A DNA stretch of 64,000 nt, taken from assembly GCF_005938225.1 (NCBI RefSeq), contig NZ_VCPC01000001.1, forward strand, positions 1,177,213-1,241,212. The letters are read 5' to 3'. Both the position numbers and the translations under genes were made by a program. This document shows, piece after piece, positions 18,030-25,642 of the stretch. This DNA comes from Arenibacterium halophilum. GTDB lineage: Bacteria > Pseudomonadota > Alphaproteobacteria > Rhodobacterales > Rhodobacteraceae. The notes beneath the pieces are model-generated. The model saw only the letters and a list, made by a program, of their open reading frames with translations. It searched no databases and was not told the origin of the DNA. Numbering within the stretch: position 1 is the first letter of the stretch; each line of letters opens with the position of its first letter.

Positions 18030-18402
18030 CACCTATGATCGCGGCATGAAAACCCGGCGCGAGGTTCTGGGCGATGCCCATGTGGACCGGGCCGAAGCCG
18101 CCAAGACCGATCTGGACATGCCGTTCCAGTCGCTGATCACCGAAGGCGCATGGGGCACAGTCTGGTCCTCCGATGCGATCACCCGGCGCGAACGGTCGAT
18201 GCTGACGCTGGCATTGCTTGCGGCCACCGGGAATTTCGACGAAATCCCGATGCACATTCGCGCCACCGCGCGCACCGGCGCCACCAAAACCGACGTGATG
18301 GAAGCTTTCCAGCATGTCGCCATTTACGCGGGCGTGCCCAAGGCGAACCACGCGTTGAAACTGGCCAAAGCCACCTACAAGGAAATGGAGAGCGAGCAAT
18401 GA
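18022..18402 (+). CDS. pcaC: 4-carboxymuconolactone decarboxylase
   Basis: A 126-residue stand-alone PcaC converting gamma-carboxymuconolactone to the enol-lactone. The CMD fold motif is [20 protein letters not shown], with [20 protein letters not shown] and [19 protein letters not shown] including the conserved His residues. It is not fused to PcaD, unlike in some actinobacteria. Both ends overlap neighbouring genes by a few bases, showing tight coupling. Confidence 0.95.
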   Translation: MSDTYDRGMKTRREVLGDAHVDRAEAAKTDLDMPFQSLITEGAWGTVWSSDAITRRERSMLTLALLAATGNFDEIPMHIRATARTGATKTDVMEAFQHVAIYAGVPKANHALKLAKATYKEMESEQ

Positions 18403-19109
18403 GCCTGCTGCCGCGCAACCGCAACGCGCACCCGCCAGCCTATGCCCCGGGGTACAAATCCAGCGTCCCGCGCAGCCCGTCCAAGGCGCTGATTTCCGGT
18501 GTCGCCACTGCCAGCGAACAGACCGGCCCGATGTTCGGCCACGAGGTGCTGGGCGAACGCGACAACAACCTGATCCTGAACTTCACCGGCCAGCCCGCCA
18601 TTGGCGAACGCATCATCGTGCATGGCCGCGTGCTTGACGAATACCGCCGCCCGGTGCCCGGCGCGCTGCTGGAGATCTGGCAGGCCAACGCGGGCGGACG
18701 CTATCGCCACAAGAAAGACAGCTATCTTGCCCCGCTGGACCCGAATTTCGGCGGCTGCGGTCGCACCATCACAGGCGAAGACGGCAGCTACGAATTCCTG
18801 ACGATCCGCCCCGGCGCCTACCCGTGGCCCAACGGCCCGAACGACTGGCGCCCGATGCACATCCACTTTTCCGTCTTTGGTCACAGCTTTGGCCAGCGGC
18901 TGATCACCCAGATGTATTTCGAGGGTGACCCTCTGATCGCGCGCTGCCCGATTGTGAACACCATTCCCGACAAATCGGTGGTGGATCGCCTTGTCGCCCC
19001 GCTCGACATGACACGCGCGCTGCCGCTGGATTGCCTTGCCTACAAGTTCGACATCGTGCTGCGCGGTCAGCGCCAGACCATGTTCGAAAACAAGCCCGAG
19101 GGGATGTAA
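18399..19109 (+). CDS. pcaH: Protocatechuate 3,4-dioxygenase beta subunit
   Basis: A 236-residue intradiol dioxygenase subunit that carries the non-haem Fe(III). Iron-ligand regions visible are [20 protein letters not shown] (about residues 141-160, with a Tyr and the His-x-His pair) and YRHKKDSY with its Tyr. [13 protein letters not shown] and [17 protein letters not shown] are the family signature. The start ATG 18399 overlaps the pcaC stop (ATGA). With PcaG it opens protocatechuate to 3-carboxy-cis,cis-muconate. Confidence 0.96.
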   Translation: MSLLPRNRNAHPPAYAPGYKSSVPRSPSKALISGVATASEQTGPMFGHEVLGERDNNLILNFTGQPAIGERIIVHGRVLDEYRRPVPGALLEIWQANAGGRYRHKKDSYLAPLDPNFGGCGRTITGEDGSYEFLTIRPGAYPWPNGPNDWRPMHIHFSVFGHSFGQRLITQMYFEGDPLIARCPIVNTIPDKSVVDRLVAPLDMTRALPLDCLAYKFDIVLRGQRQTMFENKPEGM

Positions 19110-19111
19110 CC

Positions 19112-19678
19112 ATGGTCCAACCGCTTGATTATCTGGAAGAAAGCCCCTCGCAAACTGCCGGGCCCTATGTTCACATCGGCTGCACCCCGAATTTCGTCGG
19201 GATCGAAGGCATCTACGATCAGGATCTGGGCCTTGCGCCCTTCCCCGACGATGCCCCGGGCGAGCGGATCACCGTGACCGGAACCGTCTATGACGGTACC
19301 GGCACCGCGCTGCGCGACGTGCTGATCGAAACCTGGCAGGCGGGTGCCGATGGTACTTTCGGCCCCGGTGCTCAGGGCTGGTGCCGGATGCCGTCCGACC
19401 TCGAGACCGGGGAATTCGTGCTGAACACCGTGAAACCCGGCGCCACCGGCAAACAGGCACCGCATATCTCGCTGTGGATCGTGGCGCGTGGCATCAACAT
19501 CGGCTTGCAGACGCGGATGTATTTCGAAGGCGACGATCATTCGGCCGACCCGCTGCTGAACCGGCTGGAACATCAGAACCGGCGCGGCACGCTGATCGCG
19601 CGCGACACCGGCAATGGCACCTATCGCTTTGACATCCGGCTTCAGGGCGAAGGCGAAACCGTGTTTCTCGATCTCTGA
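19112..19678 (+). CDS. pcaG: Protocatechuate 3,4-dioxygenase alpha subunit
   Basis: A 188-residue partner of PcaH, starting MVQPLDYLEESPSQTAGPYV with the conserved SQTxGPYxHIG segment. ERITVTGTVYDGTGTALRDV, LIETWQAGADGTF and RGINIGLQTRMYFEGDD are typical. It lacks the full set of iron ligands, as expected for the non-catalytic subunit. Its stop overlaps the next start by one base. Confidence 0.95.
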   Translation: MVQPLDYLEESPSQTAGPYVHIGCTPNFVGIEGIYDQDLGLAPFPDDAPGERITVTGTVYDGTGTALRDVLIETWQAGADGTFGPGAQGWCRMPSDLETGEFVLNTVKPGATGKQAPHISLWIVARGINIGLQTRMYFEGDDHSADPLLNRLEHQNRRGTLIARDTGNGTYRFDIRLQGEGETVFLDL

Positions 19679-20391
19679 TGGCGCGGTTTCTGCTGGTGCA
19701 TGGGTCGTGCCACGGGGCGTGGTGCTGGCGCGATGCGATTCCCGCATTGGAGGCCCTTGGGCACCAAGCGCAGGCCATCGACCTGCCCGGCCACGGCGAA
19801 GATGACACGCCCGTTGGCGATTGCACCCTGCCGGGCTGCGGTGCGGCGGTGCTGGCGGCCACCACGCCCGACACCATCATCGTCGGCCATTCCTGGGGCG
19901 GCTACCCGATCAGCGCGGCGGCAGAGGTCGACCCGAGTGCCATGCGCGCGCTGGTCTACCTTTGCGCCTATGTGCCGCGCGACGGGTTAAGCCTTGTCGA
20001 CATGCGCAAACGCGCCGAACGGCAGCCGATCCTGCCCGCCGTGGTACGCGATGCCGATGGCTGTTCCATCACCATCGACCCGGAACAGGCGCCCGATCTG
20101 TTCTATCACGATTGCGCATCCGAGGTGGTCGAATGGGCCGTGTCGCAACTGGGGCCGCAGGCGATCCTGCCGCAGACCACCCCGATTGAGATCAGCGACC
20201 GTTACGCCAGCGTGGAACGGTTCTATATCCGTTGCGCCGAAGACCGCACGATCCCGCCCGAATACCAGGCCGAGATGGTGCAGGACTGGCCCGAGGATCG
20301 CGTGTTCCAGATGAACACCTCGCATTCGCCGTTCTTGTCGGATCCAGCGGGGCTGGCGCAGATTCTCGACACCATCGCGGGCCGTCTCTGA
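19678..20391 (+). CDS. Alpha/beta hydrolase inserted in the pca operon
   Basis: A 237-residue hydrolase. It starts RFLLVHGSCHGAWCW, with the oxyanion-hole HGxxHGAWCW motif of the methylesterase/hydroxynitrile-lyase branch. The nucleophile is in VGHSWGG (about residues 67-73), the likely acid in RCAEDRTIPP and the base in NTSHSPFLSDP. It overlaps pcaG and pcaB by one base on each side (TGATG both times), so it is part of the operon. It is distinct from PcaD, which is already present. I infer it cleaves an aromatic ester feeding protocatechuate, for example a methyl or feruloyl-type ester, but the substrate is not shown by sequence. Confidence 0.85.
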   Translation: MARFLLVHGSCHGAWCWRDAIPALEALGHQAQAIDLPGHGEDDTPVGDCTLPGCGAAVLAATTPDTIIVGHSWGGYPISAAAEVDPSAMRALVYLCAYVPRDGLSLVDMRKRAERQPILPAVVRDADGCSITIDPEQAPDLFYHDCASEVVEWAVSQLGPQAILPQTTPIEISDRYASVERFYIRCAEDRTIPPEYQAEMVQDWPEDRVFQMNTSHSPFLSDPAGLAQILDTIAGRL

Positions 20392-21737
20392 TGGCCGGGT
20401 CGGCGTTTGACAGCGCCCTCTACGGGCGGCTTTTCGATGCGGGCGACGCGGGGCGGCTGTTCACCGACACCGCCGAGGTCCGCGCCATGTTGCTGGTCGA
20501 AGGTGCGCTGGCCAAGGCGCAGGGCGCGCTGGGGGTGATCCCGGAAACCGCCGCTGCCGCCATCGGCCGCGCCGCCGTGGAGATCGTGATCGACCCGGGC
20601 GCGCTGGCCAAGGCCACGGGCACCAATGGCGTCGCCGTACCCGCGCTGGTCGCCGCCTTCCGAAGCGAGATGAACGCGCCGGAACACGCGCAATTCGTGC
20701 ATTGGGGCGCGACCAGTCAGGACATTTCCGACACCGCGCTGATGCTGCGGCTGCGGCAGGCGCTGACCCGGGTCGAGGGCGACCTGCGCGCCGCTGTCAC
20801 CGCGCTGGCCGACATGGCCGAACGTCACGCAGGCCAGCCGATGGCCGCGCGCACCTATGGTCAGCACGCCACCGTTACCAGCTTTGGCAGCGTGGCCGCC
20901 GGATGGGGCGCGCCTCTTCTGGCGCTGCTGGACGAATTGCCGACCCTGCGGCGCGACTGTTTGCTGGTCTCGCTCTCGGGCGCGGCAGGCACCGGGGCGG
21001 CCTTGGGCGACAGGGCGGCCGAGACTCGCGCCGCACTGGCTGCCGGGCTTGATCTGGGCGACCCGGCCCGCAGCTGGCACGCCGACCGCACGCCGGTGCT
21101 GCGACTGGCCGACTGGTTTCTGCGCGTCTCGCTGGCCTTCGCGAAACTGGGCGAAGATTGCACCGAACTCGCCATGTCGGGCATCGGCGAAGTCGCGCTT
21201 GGCGGTGCGGGCGGGTCGTCGACCATGCCGCAGAAACAGAACCCGGTCGCACCCTCGGTGCTGATTGCGCTGGGGCGTCAGGGCGCGGCGCTGATGGCCG
21301 CGCTGCACGGGGCCGGGATGCCGCGCCACCAGCGCGACGGCGCTGCGTGGTTCACCGAATGGCTGTGCCTGCCGCAAATCGTGCTGGGCGCCGCCACCTC
21401 TGCCCGAAGCGGGCGCGCGATGCTCGACGGCCTTGCCCCACAGGCGCAGGCGATCGCGGCAACCCTGACCCGGGGTCTTGGCATGATCCACGCCGAGGCG
21501 CTCAGTTTCGCGCTGGCCGAAACCCTGCCCCGGCCAGAGGCTCAGGCTGCCGTGAAAAAGCTTTGCGCCGAAGCGATTGACACCGGCACCCAATTGCGCG
21601 CGCTGGTCGAACGCGATCACCCGACCCTTGATGCGGCGGCAATCTTCGACGACAGCGCTCAGATGGGCCATGCCCCCGGAGATGCCACCGGCTTTGCCCG
21701 CGCGGCCCGAGATTGGCTGGCGGCGCATCCGGCCTAG
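20391..21737 (+). CDS. pcaB: 3-carboxy-cis,cis-muconate cycloisomerase
   Basis: A 448-residue member of the fumarase/aspartase superfamily that lactonises 3-carboxymuconate. The superfamily signature GGSSTMPQKQNPVAPSVLI lies at about residues 277-295. HWGATSQDISDTALMLRLRQ (about 104-123) and ARTYGQHATVTSFG provide the other active-site segments. The start overlaps the preceding hydrolase stop. It ends the pca operon, 88 nt before an alcohol dehydrogenase gene. Confidence 0.94.
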   Translation: MAGSAFDSALYGRLFDAGDAGRLFTDTAEVRAMLLVEGALAKAQGALGVIPETAAAAIGRAAVEIVIDPGALAKATGTNGVAVPALVAAFRSEMNAPEHAQFVHWGATSQDISDTALMLRLRQALTRVEGDLRAAVTALADMAERHAGQPMAARTYGQHATVTSFGSVAAGWGAPLLALLDELPTLRRDCLLVSLSGAAGTGAALGDRAAETRAALAAGLDLGDPARSWHADRTPVLRLADWFLRVSLAFAKLGEDCTELAMSGIGEVALGGAGGSSTMPQKQNPVAPSVLIALGRQGAALMAALHGAGMPRHQRDGAAWFTEWLCLPQIVLGAATSARSGRAMLDGLAPQAQAIAATLTRGLGMIHAEALSFALAETLPRPEAQAAVKKLCAEAIDTGTQLRALVERDHPTLDAAAIFDDSAQMGHAPGDATGFARAARDWLAAHPA

Positions 21738-21743
21738 GAGGTG

Positions 21744-21758
21744 TTCCGCATTGCGGAA
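21744..21758. promoter_or_regulatory. Palindrome upstream of the ADH operon (IclR-like operator candidate)
   Basis: TTCCGC-ATT-GCGGAA, perfect 6-nt arms around 3 nt, sits just after pcaB and about 68 nt before the alcohol dehydrogenase start. The TTCCGC/GCGGAA form resembles operators of IclR-family regulators. No regulator gene is adjacent, so the cognate protein is unknown. Confidence 0.45.
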
Positions 21759-21825
21759 TTACGTTTCACCCTTGCGCCACGCTTTCCACCCGCTAACCTG
21801 ACCAGGGCAAACAGGGAGAGCCAGC

Positions 21826-22914
21826 ATGCAGACCATAAGGGCGGCCGTGTGCCATGCCTTCAACGAACCGCTTGTGATCGAGGATGTCCAGCTTGCTGCG
21901 CCGGGCCAGGGCGGGGTCGAGGTGGAACTGGACGCGGTGGCGATCTGCCATTCCGACGTGTCGTTCTGGCAGGGCGGATTCGGCGGCCACCTGCCTGCCG
22001 TTTACGGGCACGAGGCGGCTGGCCGCATCACCGCCCTGGGCGAGGGCGTCACCGGCCTGTCGGTGGGCGATCATGTCTGCGTCACGCTGATCCGCGCCTG
22101 TGGCGAATGCCCCTCGTGCCACTCGGCCCGGCTAACCACCTGTGAAACGCCGATCGACGGCACCGCCGGGCCGCTGTCCACAATGGGCGGCGAAAAGATG
22201 CTGCAGGCGATGGCCTGTGGCGCCTTCGCCGAAAAGGTCGTCGTGGACCAAAGCCAGGTCGTGGTGATCCCCGAGGACGTGAAGAAGGAGGTCGCCGCGC
22301 TGATTTCCTGCGGTGTCATCACCGGCGTGGGGGCTGCGGTCAACGCCGCCGGACTGCGCGTGGGGCAGGACGTGGTGGTGATCGGCGCGGGCGGCGTCGG
22401 TCTGAATGCGATCCAGGGCGCGCGCATCGCCGGGGCGCGCCGCATCGTGGCGGTGGATATGCTGCCCGAAAAGCTCGACATCGCGCGCGAATTCGGCGCC
22501 ACCGACGTGGTCGAGGCCAATGACCCGAAGCCTTGGCGCACCGTCAAGCAGATGCTGGGCCGGGGCGCCGATGCGGTGCTGGTCACCGTGGGGGTCGCGC
22601 AGGTCTACGATCAGGCGCCGCGCTACCTCGCGCCCAGCGGCAACGTCGTGATGGTGGGCATGCCCCACGCCGATCAGACCTCGCGCTATTCGCCCTTGGG
22701 CATGGCCGATCAGGGCCAGGGGTTCATCGGCTCGAAAATGGGAAATGTCGTGATCAAACGCGACATTCCGTGGATGATCGACCTGTACAAACAGGGCCGC
22801 CTGAAACTGGACGAGCTGATTTCCGGCCGTTGGTCGCTGGATCAGATCAACGAGGCCATCGCCAATACCGCCAGCGGCGCGGCGCGGCGCAACGTGATCC
22901 TGTTCGACCGCTAG
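21826..22914 (+). CDS. Zinc-dependent alcohol dehydrogenase
   Basis: A 362-residue medium-chain dehydrogenase. Catalytic zinc ligands are Cys in VAICHSDVSFWQ and His-Glu in GHEAAGRI. The structural zinc cysteines are in CGECPSCHSARLTTC (about residues 92-106). The Rossmann motif is VVVIGAGGVGLNAIQGARIA (about 184-203), followed by VAVDMLPEKLDIARE, where the Asp implies NAD. It resembles the class III / aryl-alcohol group. It leads a three-gene run with an enolase-superfamily enzyme and an amidase (gaps of 15 and 31 nt), so a catabolic role is likely. Substrate unknown. Confidence 0.92.
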   Translation: MQTIRAAVCHAFNEPLVIEDVQLAAPGQGGVEVELDAVAICHSDVSFWQGGFGGHLPAVYGHEAAGRITALGEGVTGLSVGDHVCVTLIRACGECPSCHSARLTTCETPIDGTAGPLSTMGGEKMLQAMACGAFAEKVVVDQSQVVVIPEDVKKEVAALISCGVITGVGAAVNAAGLRVGQDVVVIGAGGVGLNAIQGARIAGARRIVAVDMLPEKLDIAREFGATDVVEANDPKPWRTVKQMLGRGADAVLVTVGVAQVYDQAPRYLAPSGNVVMVGMPHADQTSRYSPLGMADQGQGFIGSKMGNVVIKRDIPWMIDLYKQGRLKLDELISGRWSLDQINEAIANTASGAARRNVILFDR

Positions 22915-22929
22915 CCCGAAAGGCCCCCG

Positions 22930-24159
22930 ATGAAACTGCGCGATCTTGATGTCATCGTCACCGCCCCGCCCGCGCCGGGCTGGGGCGGGCGGTACTGGAT
23001 ACTGGTCAAGCTGACGACCGACGATGGCATCACCGGCTGGGGCGAATGTTATGCCGCCACCGTCGGCCCCGAGACGATGCGGGCCGTGATCACCGATGTC
23101 TTCGCCCGCCACATGCAAGGCGAAAACCCCGAGAATATCGAGATGATGTTCCGCCGTGCCTATTCCAGCGGCTTTACCCAGCGCCCCGACCCCACGGTGA
23201 TGGGCGCGTTTTCGGGGCTGGAAATCGCCTGCTGGGATATTCTGGGCAAGGCGCGCAACCGCCCGGTCTATGCGCTGCTCGGCGGCATGATGAACCCGCG
23301 CGTCCGGGCCTATACCTATCTGTACCCGCAGGAGGGCGACGATATCTCGGCCTTCTGGACCTCGCCCGAGATGGCCGCCGACTGTGCCGCGCAGATGGTG
23401 CAACAGGGCTATACGGCGGTGAAATTCGACCCGGCCGGCCCCTATACGCTGCGCGGCGGGCACATGCCTGCGATGCAGGACATCACCTTGTCGGTGGCCT
23501 TCTGCCGCGCGGTGCGCGAGGCGGTGGGCGACCAGGCAGACCTGTTGTTCGGCACGCACGGGCAGTTTTCGACCGCCGGGGCGATCCGGTTGGGCCGCGC
23601 GCTGGAACCCTATCAGCCGCTGTGGTTCGAAGAACCGATTCCGCCGGACAACGTGGGGGAAATGGCCCGCGTCGCGCAGGCCGTCGGCATCCCCATCGCC
23701 ACCGGAGAGCGGCTCACCACCAAGGCCGAATTCGCCCCCCTGCTGCGCGCCGGCGCCGCCAGCATCCTGCAACCCGCACTGGGCCGCGCGGGCGGCATAT
23801 GGGAGATGAAGAAGGTCGCCGCCATGGCCGAGGTCTACAACGCCCAGATGGCGCCGCACCTCTACGCCGGGCCGGTGGAATGGGCGGCAAACCTGCATCT
23901 GGCGGCATCGATCCCGAACCTGTTGATGGCCGAAACGATCGAAACGCCGTTCCATGACGCGCTGATCAAGGGCAGCATCCGCGTGGATCAGGGATTTGTC
24001 GCGCTGTCCGACGCCCCCGGACTTGGCATCGAGATCGACGAGGAACTCGCTCGCGCCCATCCCTTCACCGGCGACCACCTGCATCTGGAAATGCAGGAAG
24101 CGCCCTGCGATTACGCCAACGGCAACGCCTTTCAGGGCGGCGCGCCCACTGGCACATGA
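22930..24159 (+). CDS. Mandelate racemase/muconate-lactonising enzyme superfamily protein
   Basis: A 409-residue enolase-superfamily enzyme resembling sugar-acid dehydratases and cycloisomerases. The N-terminal capping domain ends near residue 125. In the barrel I see VKFDP (K165, D167), LFGTHGQF (H210), WFEEPIPPDN (E234), ATGERL (E260) and MAPHLYAGPVEWAANL (H310). The usual first metal-binding acid before H210 is Gly208, so the first metal ligand is not obvious. ATGERLTTKAEF and GRAGGIWEMKKVAAMAEVYN recall galactonate dehydratase. Likely dehydrates or isomerises a sugar acid or lactone; it pairs with the dehydrogenase upstream. Confidence 0.88.
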   Translation: MKLRDLDVIVTAPPAPGWGGRYWILVKLTTDDGITGWGECYAATVGPETMRAVITDVFARHMQGENPENIEMMFRRAYSSGFTQRPDPTVMGAFSGLEIACWDILGKARNRPVYALLGGMMNPRVRAYTYLYPQEGDDISAFWTSPEMAADCAAQMVQQGYTAVKFDPAGPYTLRGGHMPAMQDITLSVAFCRAVREAVGDQADLLFGTHGQFSTAGAIRLGRALEPYQPLWFEEPIPPDNVGEMARVAQAVGIPIATGERLTTKAEFAPLLRAGAASILQPALGRAGGIWEMKKVAAMAEVYNAQMAPHLYAGPVEWAANLHLAASIPNLLMAETIETPFHDALIKGSIRVDQGFVALSDAPGLGIEIDEELARAHPFTGDHLHLEMQEAPCDYANGNAFQGGAPTGT

Positions 24160-24190
24160 GACGGGTTCGCCCCATCCAAGGAGCACACTG

Positions 24191-25639
24191 ATGCGCCCCG
24201 AGACCACGTTTTCCGGCCCCGACCTCTGTGCCCGCCCCGCGCGCGAGATCGTGGCCGAACTGCGCTCTGGCCACCTTGACCCGGTCGATCTGGTCGCCGC
24301 CTCGGCGCAGCGGATCGAACAGGTTGAACCCGATGTAAACGCCGTGGTGACACGCTGCACCGAACGCGCGTTGAAACAGGCGGCCGATCTGCCGACCCAT
24401 GCTGCGCAGAACGCCGCGCTGGCCGGGTGGCTGGCTGGCCTGCCGGTGGGGATCAAGGATCTGAACAATGTCGGCGGGGTCAAAACCACCTTCGGCAACA
24501 CGGCGATGCGCGATTTCACCCCCGAGGTCAGCGATGCCTTTGTCGCCCGCCTGGAGAGCCGCGGCGCGTTGGTGATGGGCAAGACGAACACGCCCGAATT
24601 CGGCGCGGGCGGCAATTCCAAAAACGAGGTCTTCGGCGCCACCCGCAACCCCTGGGACACTCGGATGAACGCGGGCGGGTCCTCGGGCGGGGCGGCGGTG
24701 TCGCTGGCAACGGGCGAGGTGTGGCTGTCGCAGGGGTCCGATCTGATGGGCAGCCTGCGCACCCCCGCGGCCCATTGCGGCGTGCTTGGCCTGCGCCCCT
24801 CTCCGGGCCGCGCCGGGGGCAGCCCGGCGCTGGGCGCATTTCTGCCCGAAGCGGTGCAAGGCCCGATGGCGCGCGACGTGCGCGACATTGCGCTGTTCCT
24901 TGACACGATGACAGGCTGGGACGCGGCGATGCCGCTGTCGCTGGACGCGCCTGCCACGCCCTTTGCGCAGGCCGTGGATCAGGACGCCCCCGCCCCCTGC
25001 ATCGCGTTTTCCGAAGATCAGAACGGCTTTGCCCCGGTAGAAGGCGAAATCCGCACCGTGCTGCGCGCCGCGATGAAACAGGTCGCCCGCGCGGGGGCGA
25101 CTGTGGACACCGCCTGCCCCGATCTGCCGCAGCTGAACGACACCTACCTGAGCTTGCGTGGGATGCACTATGGCGCCGTGGTTGACCGTCTGCCGCCCGA
25201 AGTGCAGGCGACGTTCTGCGACCGCCTGCGCGACAACGTCGCCTTTGGGCGCGCCCTGACGCGCGATGCGATCTATGACGCGATCCACCACCGTTCGCTG
25301 ATCTACGACACCATGCGCCGCTTCCTGACCCACCACGACGTGCTGGCAATTCCGGTCGTCGGGCTGGCCCCCGCCAAGGTCGAGCTGGATTATCCCGAAA
25401 TGGTGGATGGCGAGCCGGTCGGCACCTACGAATCCTGGCTGCGGTTCTCGTTCCTGGCGGTGGTTGCCAACCTGCCCGCGCTGGCGATGCCTGTTGGCTT
25501 CACGCCCGCCGGGCTGCCCGTGTCGCTGCAACTGATCGGCGCCCCCCGGGCCGAGGCGCGGCTGCTGCAATGCGCGCTGTTCATCGAACAGGCGCTGGCC
25601 CTGCCCGCTACTCCGATCGACCCGATCCGCCGCCACTAG
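24191..25639 (+). CDS. Amidase (amidase-signature family)
   Basis: A 482-residue Ser-cisSer-Lys hydrolase. The catalytic Lys is in LPVGIKDLNNVGG (about residue 85), the glycine/serine core is in MNAGGSSGGAAVSLATGE, and the second Ser region is SQGSDLMGSLRTPAAHCGVL in place of the more common GTDTGGSIRxPA. LTHHDVLAIPVVGLAP and FTPAGLPVSLQLIG complete the fold. The start ATG 24191 follows AAGGAG by about 8 nt. It is the last gene of the ADH-enolase-amidase run and is convergent with the large ABC-type gene (4 nt between stops). Substrate unknown; aryl or aliphatic amide. Confidence 0.9.
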   Translation: MRPETTFSGPDLCARPAREIVAELRSGHLDPVDLVAASAQRIEQVEPDVNAVVTRCTERALKQAADLPTHAAQNAALAGWLAGLPVGIKDLNNVGGVKTTFGNTAMRDFTPEVSDAFVARLESRGALVMGKTNTPEFGAGGNSKNEVFGATRNPWDTRMNAGGSSGGAAVSLATGEVWLSQGSDLMGSLRTPAAHCGVLGLRPSPGRAGGSPALGAFLPEAVQGPMARDVRDIALFLDTMTGWDAAMPLSLDAPATPFAQAVDQDAPAPCIAFSEDQNGFAPVEGEIRTVLRAAMKQVARAGATVDTACPDLPQLNDTYLSLRGMHYGAVVDRLPPEVQATFCDRLRDNVAFGRALTRDAIYDAIHHRSLIYDTMRRFLTHHDVLAIPVVGLAPAKVELDYPEMVDGEPVGTYESWLRFSFLAVVANLPALAMPVGFTPAGLPVSLQLIGAPRAEARLLQCALFIEQALALPATPIDPIRRH

Positions 25640-25642
25640 CGT

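Noticed and set aside
22132-24957. 941-aa open frame on the minus strand across three genes
   Set aside because: It runs antisense to the alcohol dehydrogenase, enolase-superfamily and amidase genes, all of which are clear. No motif and a biased residue composition.
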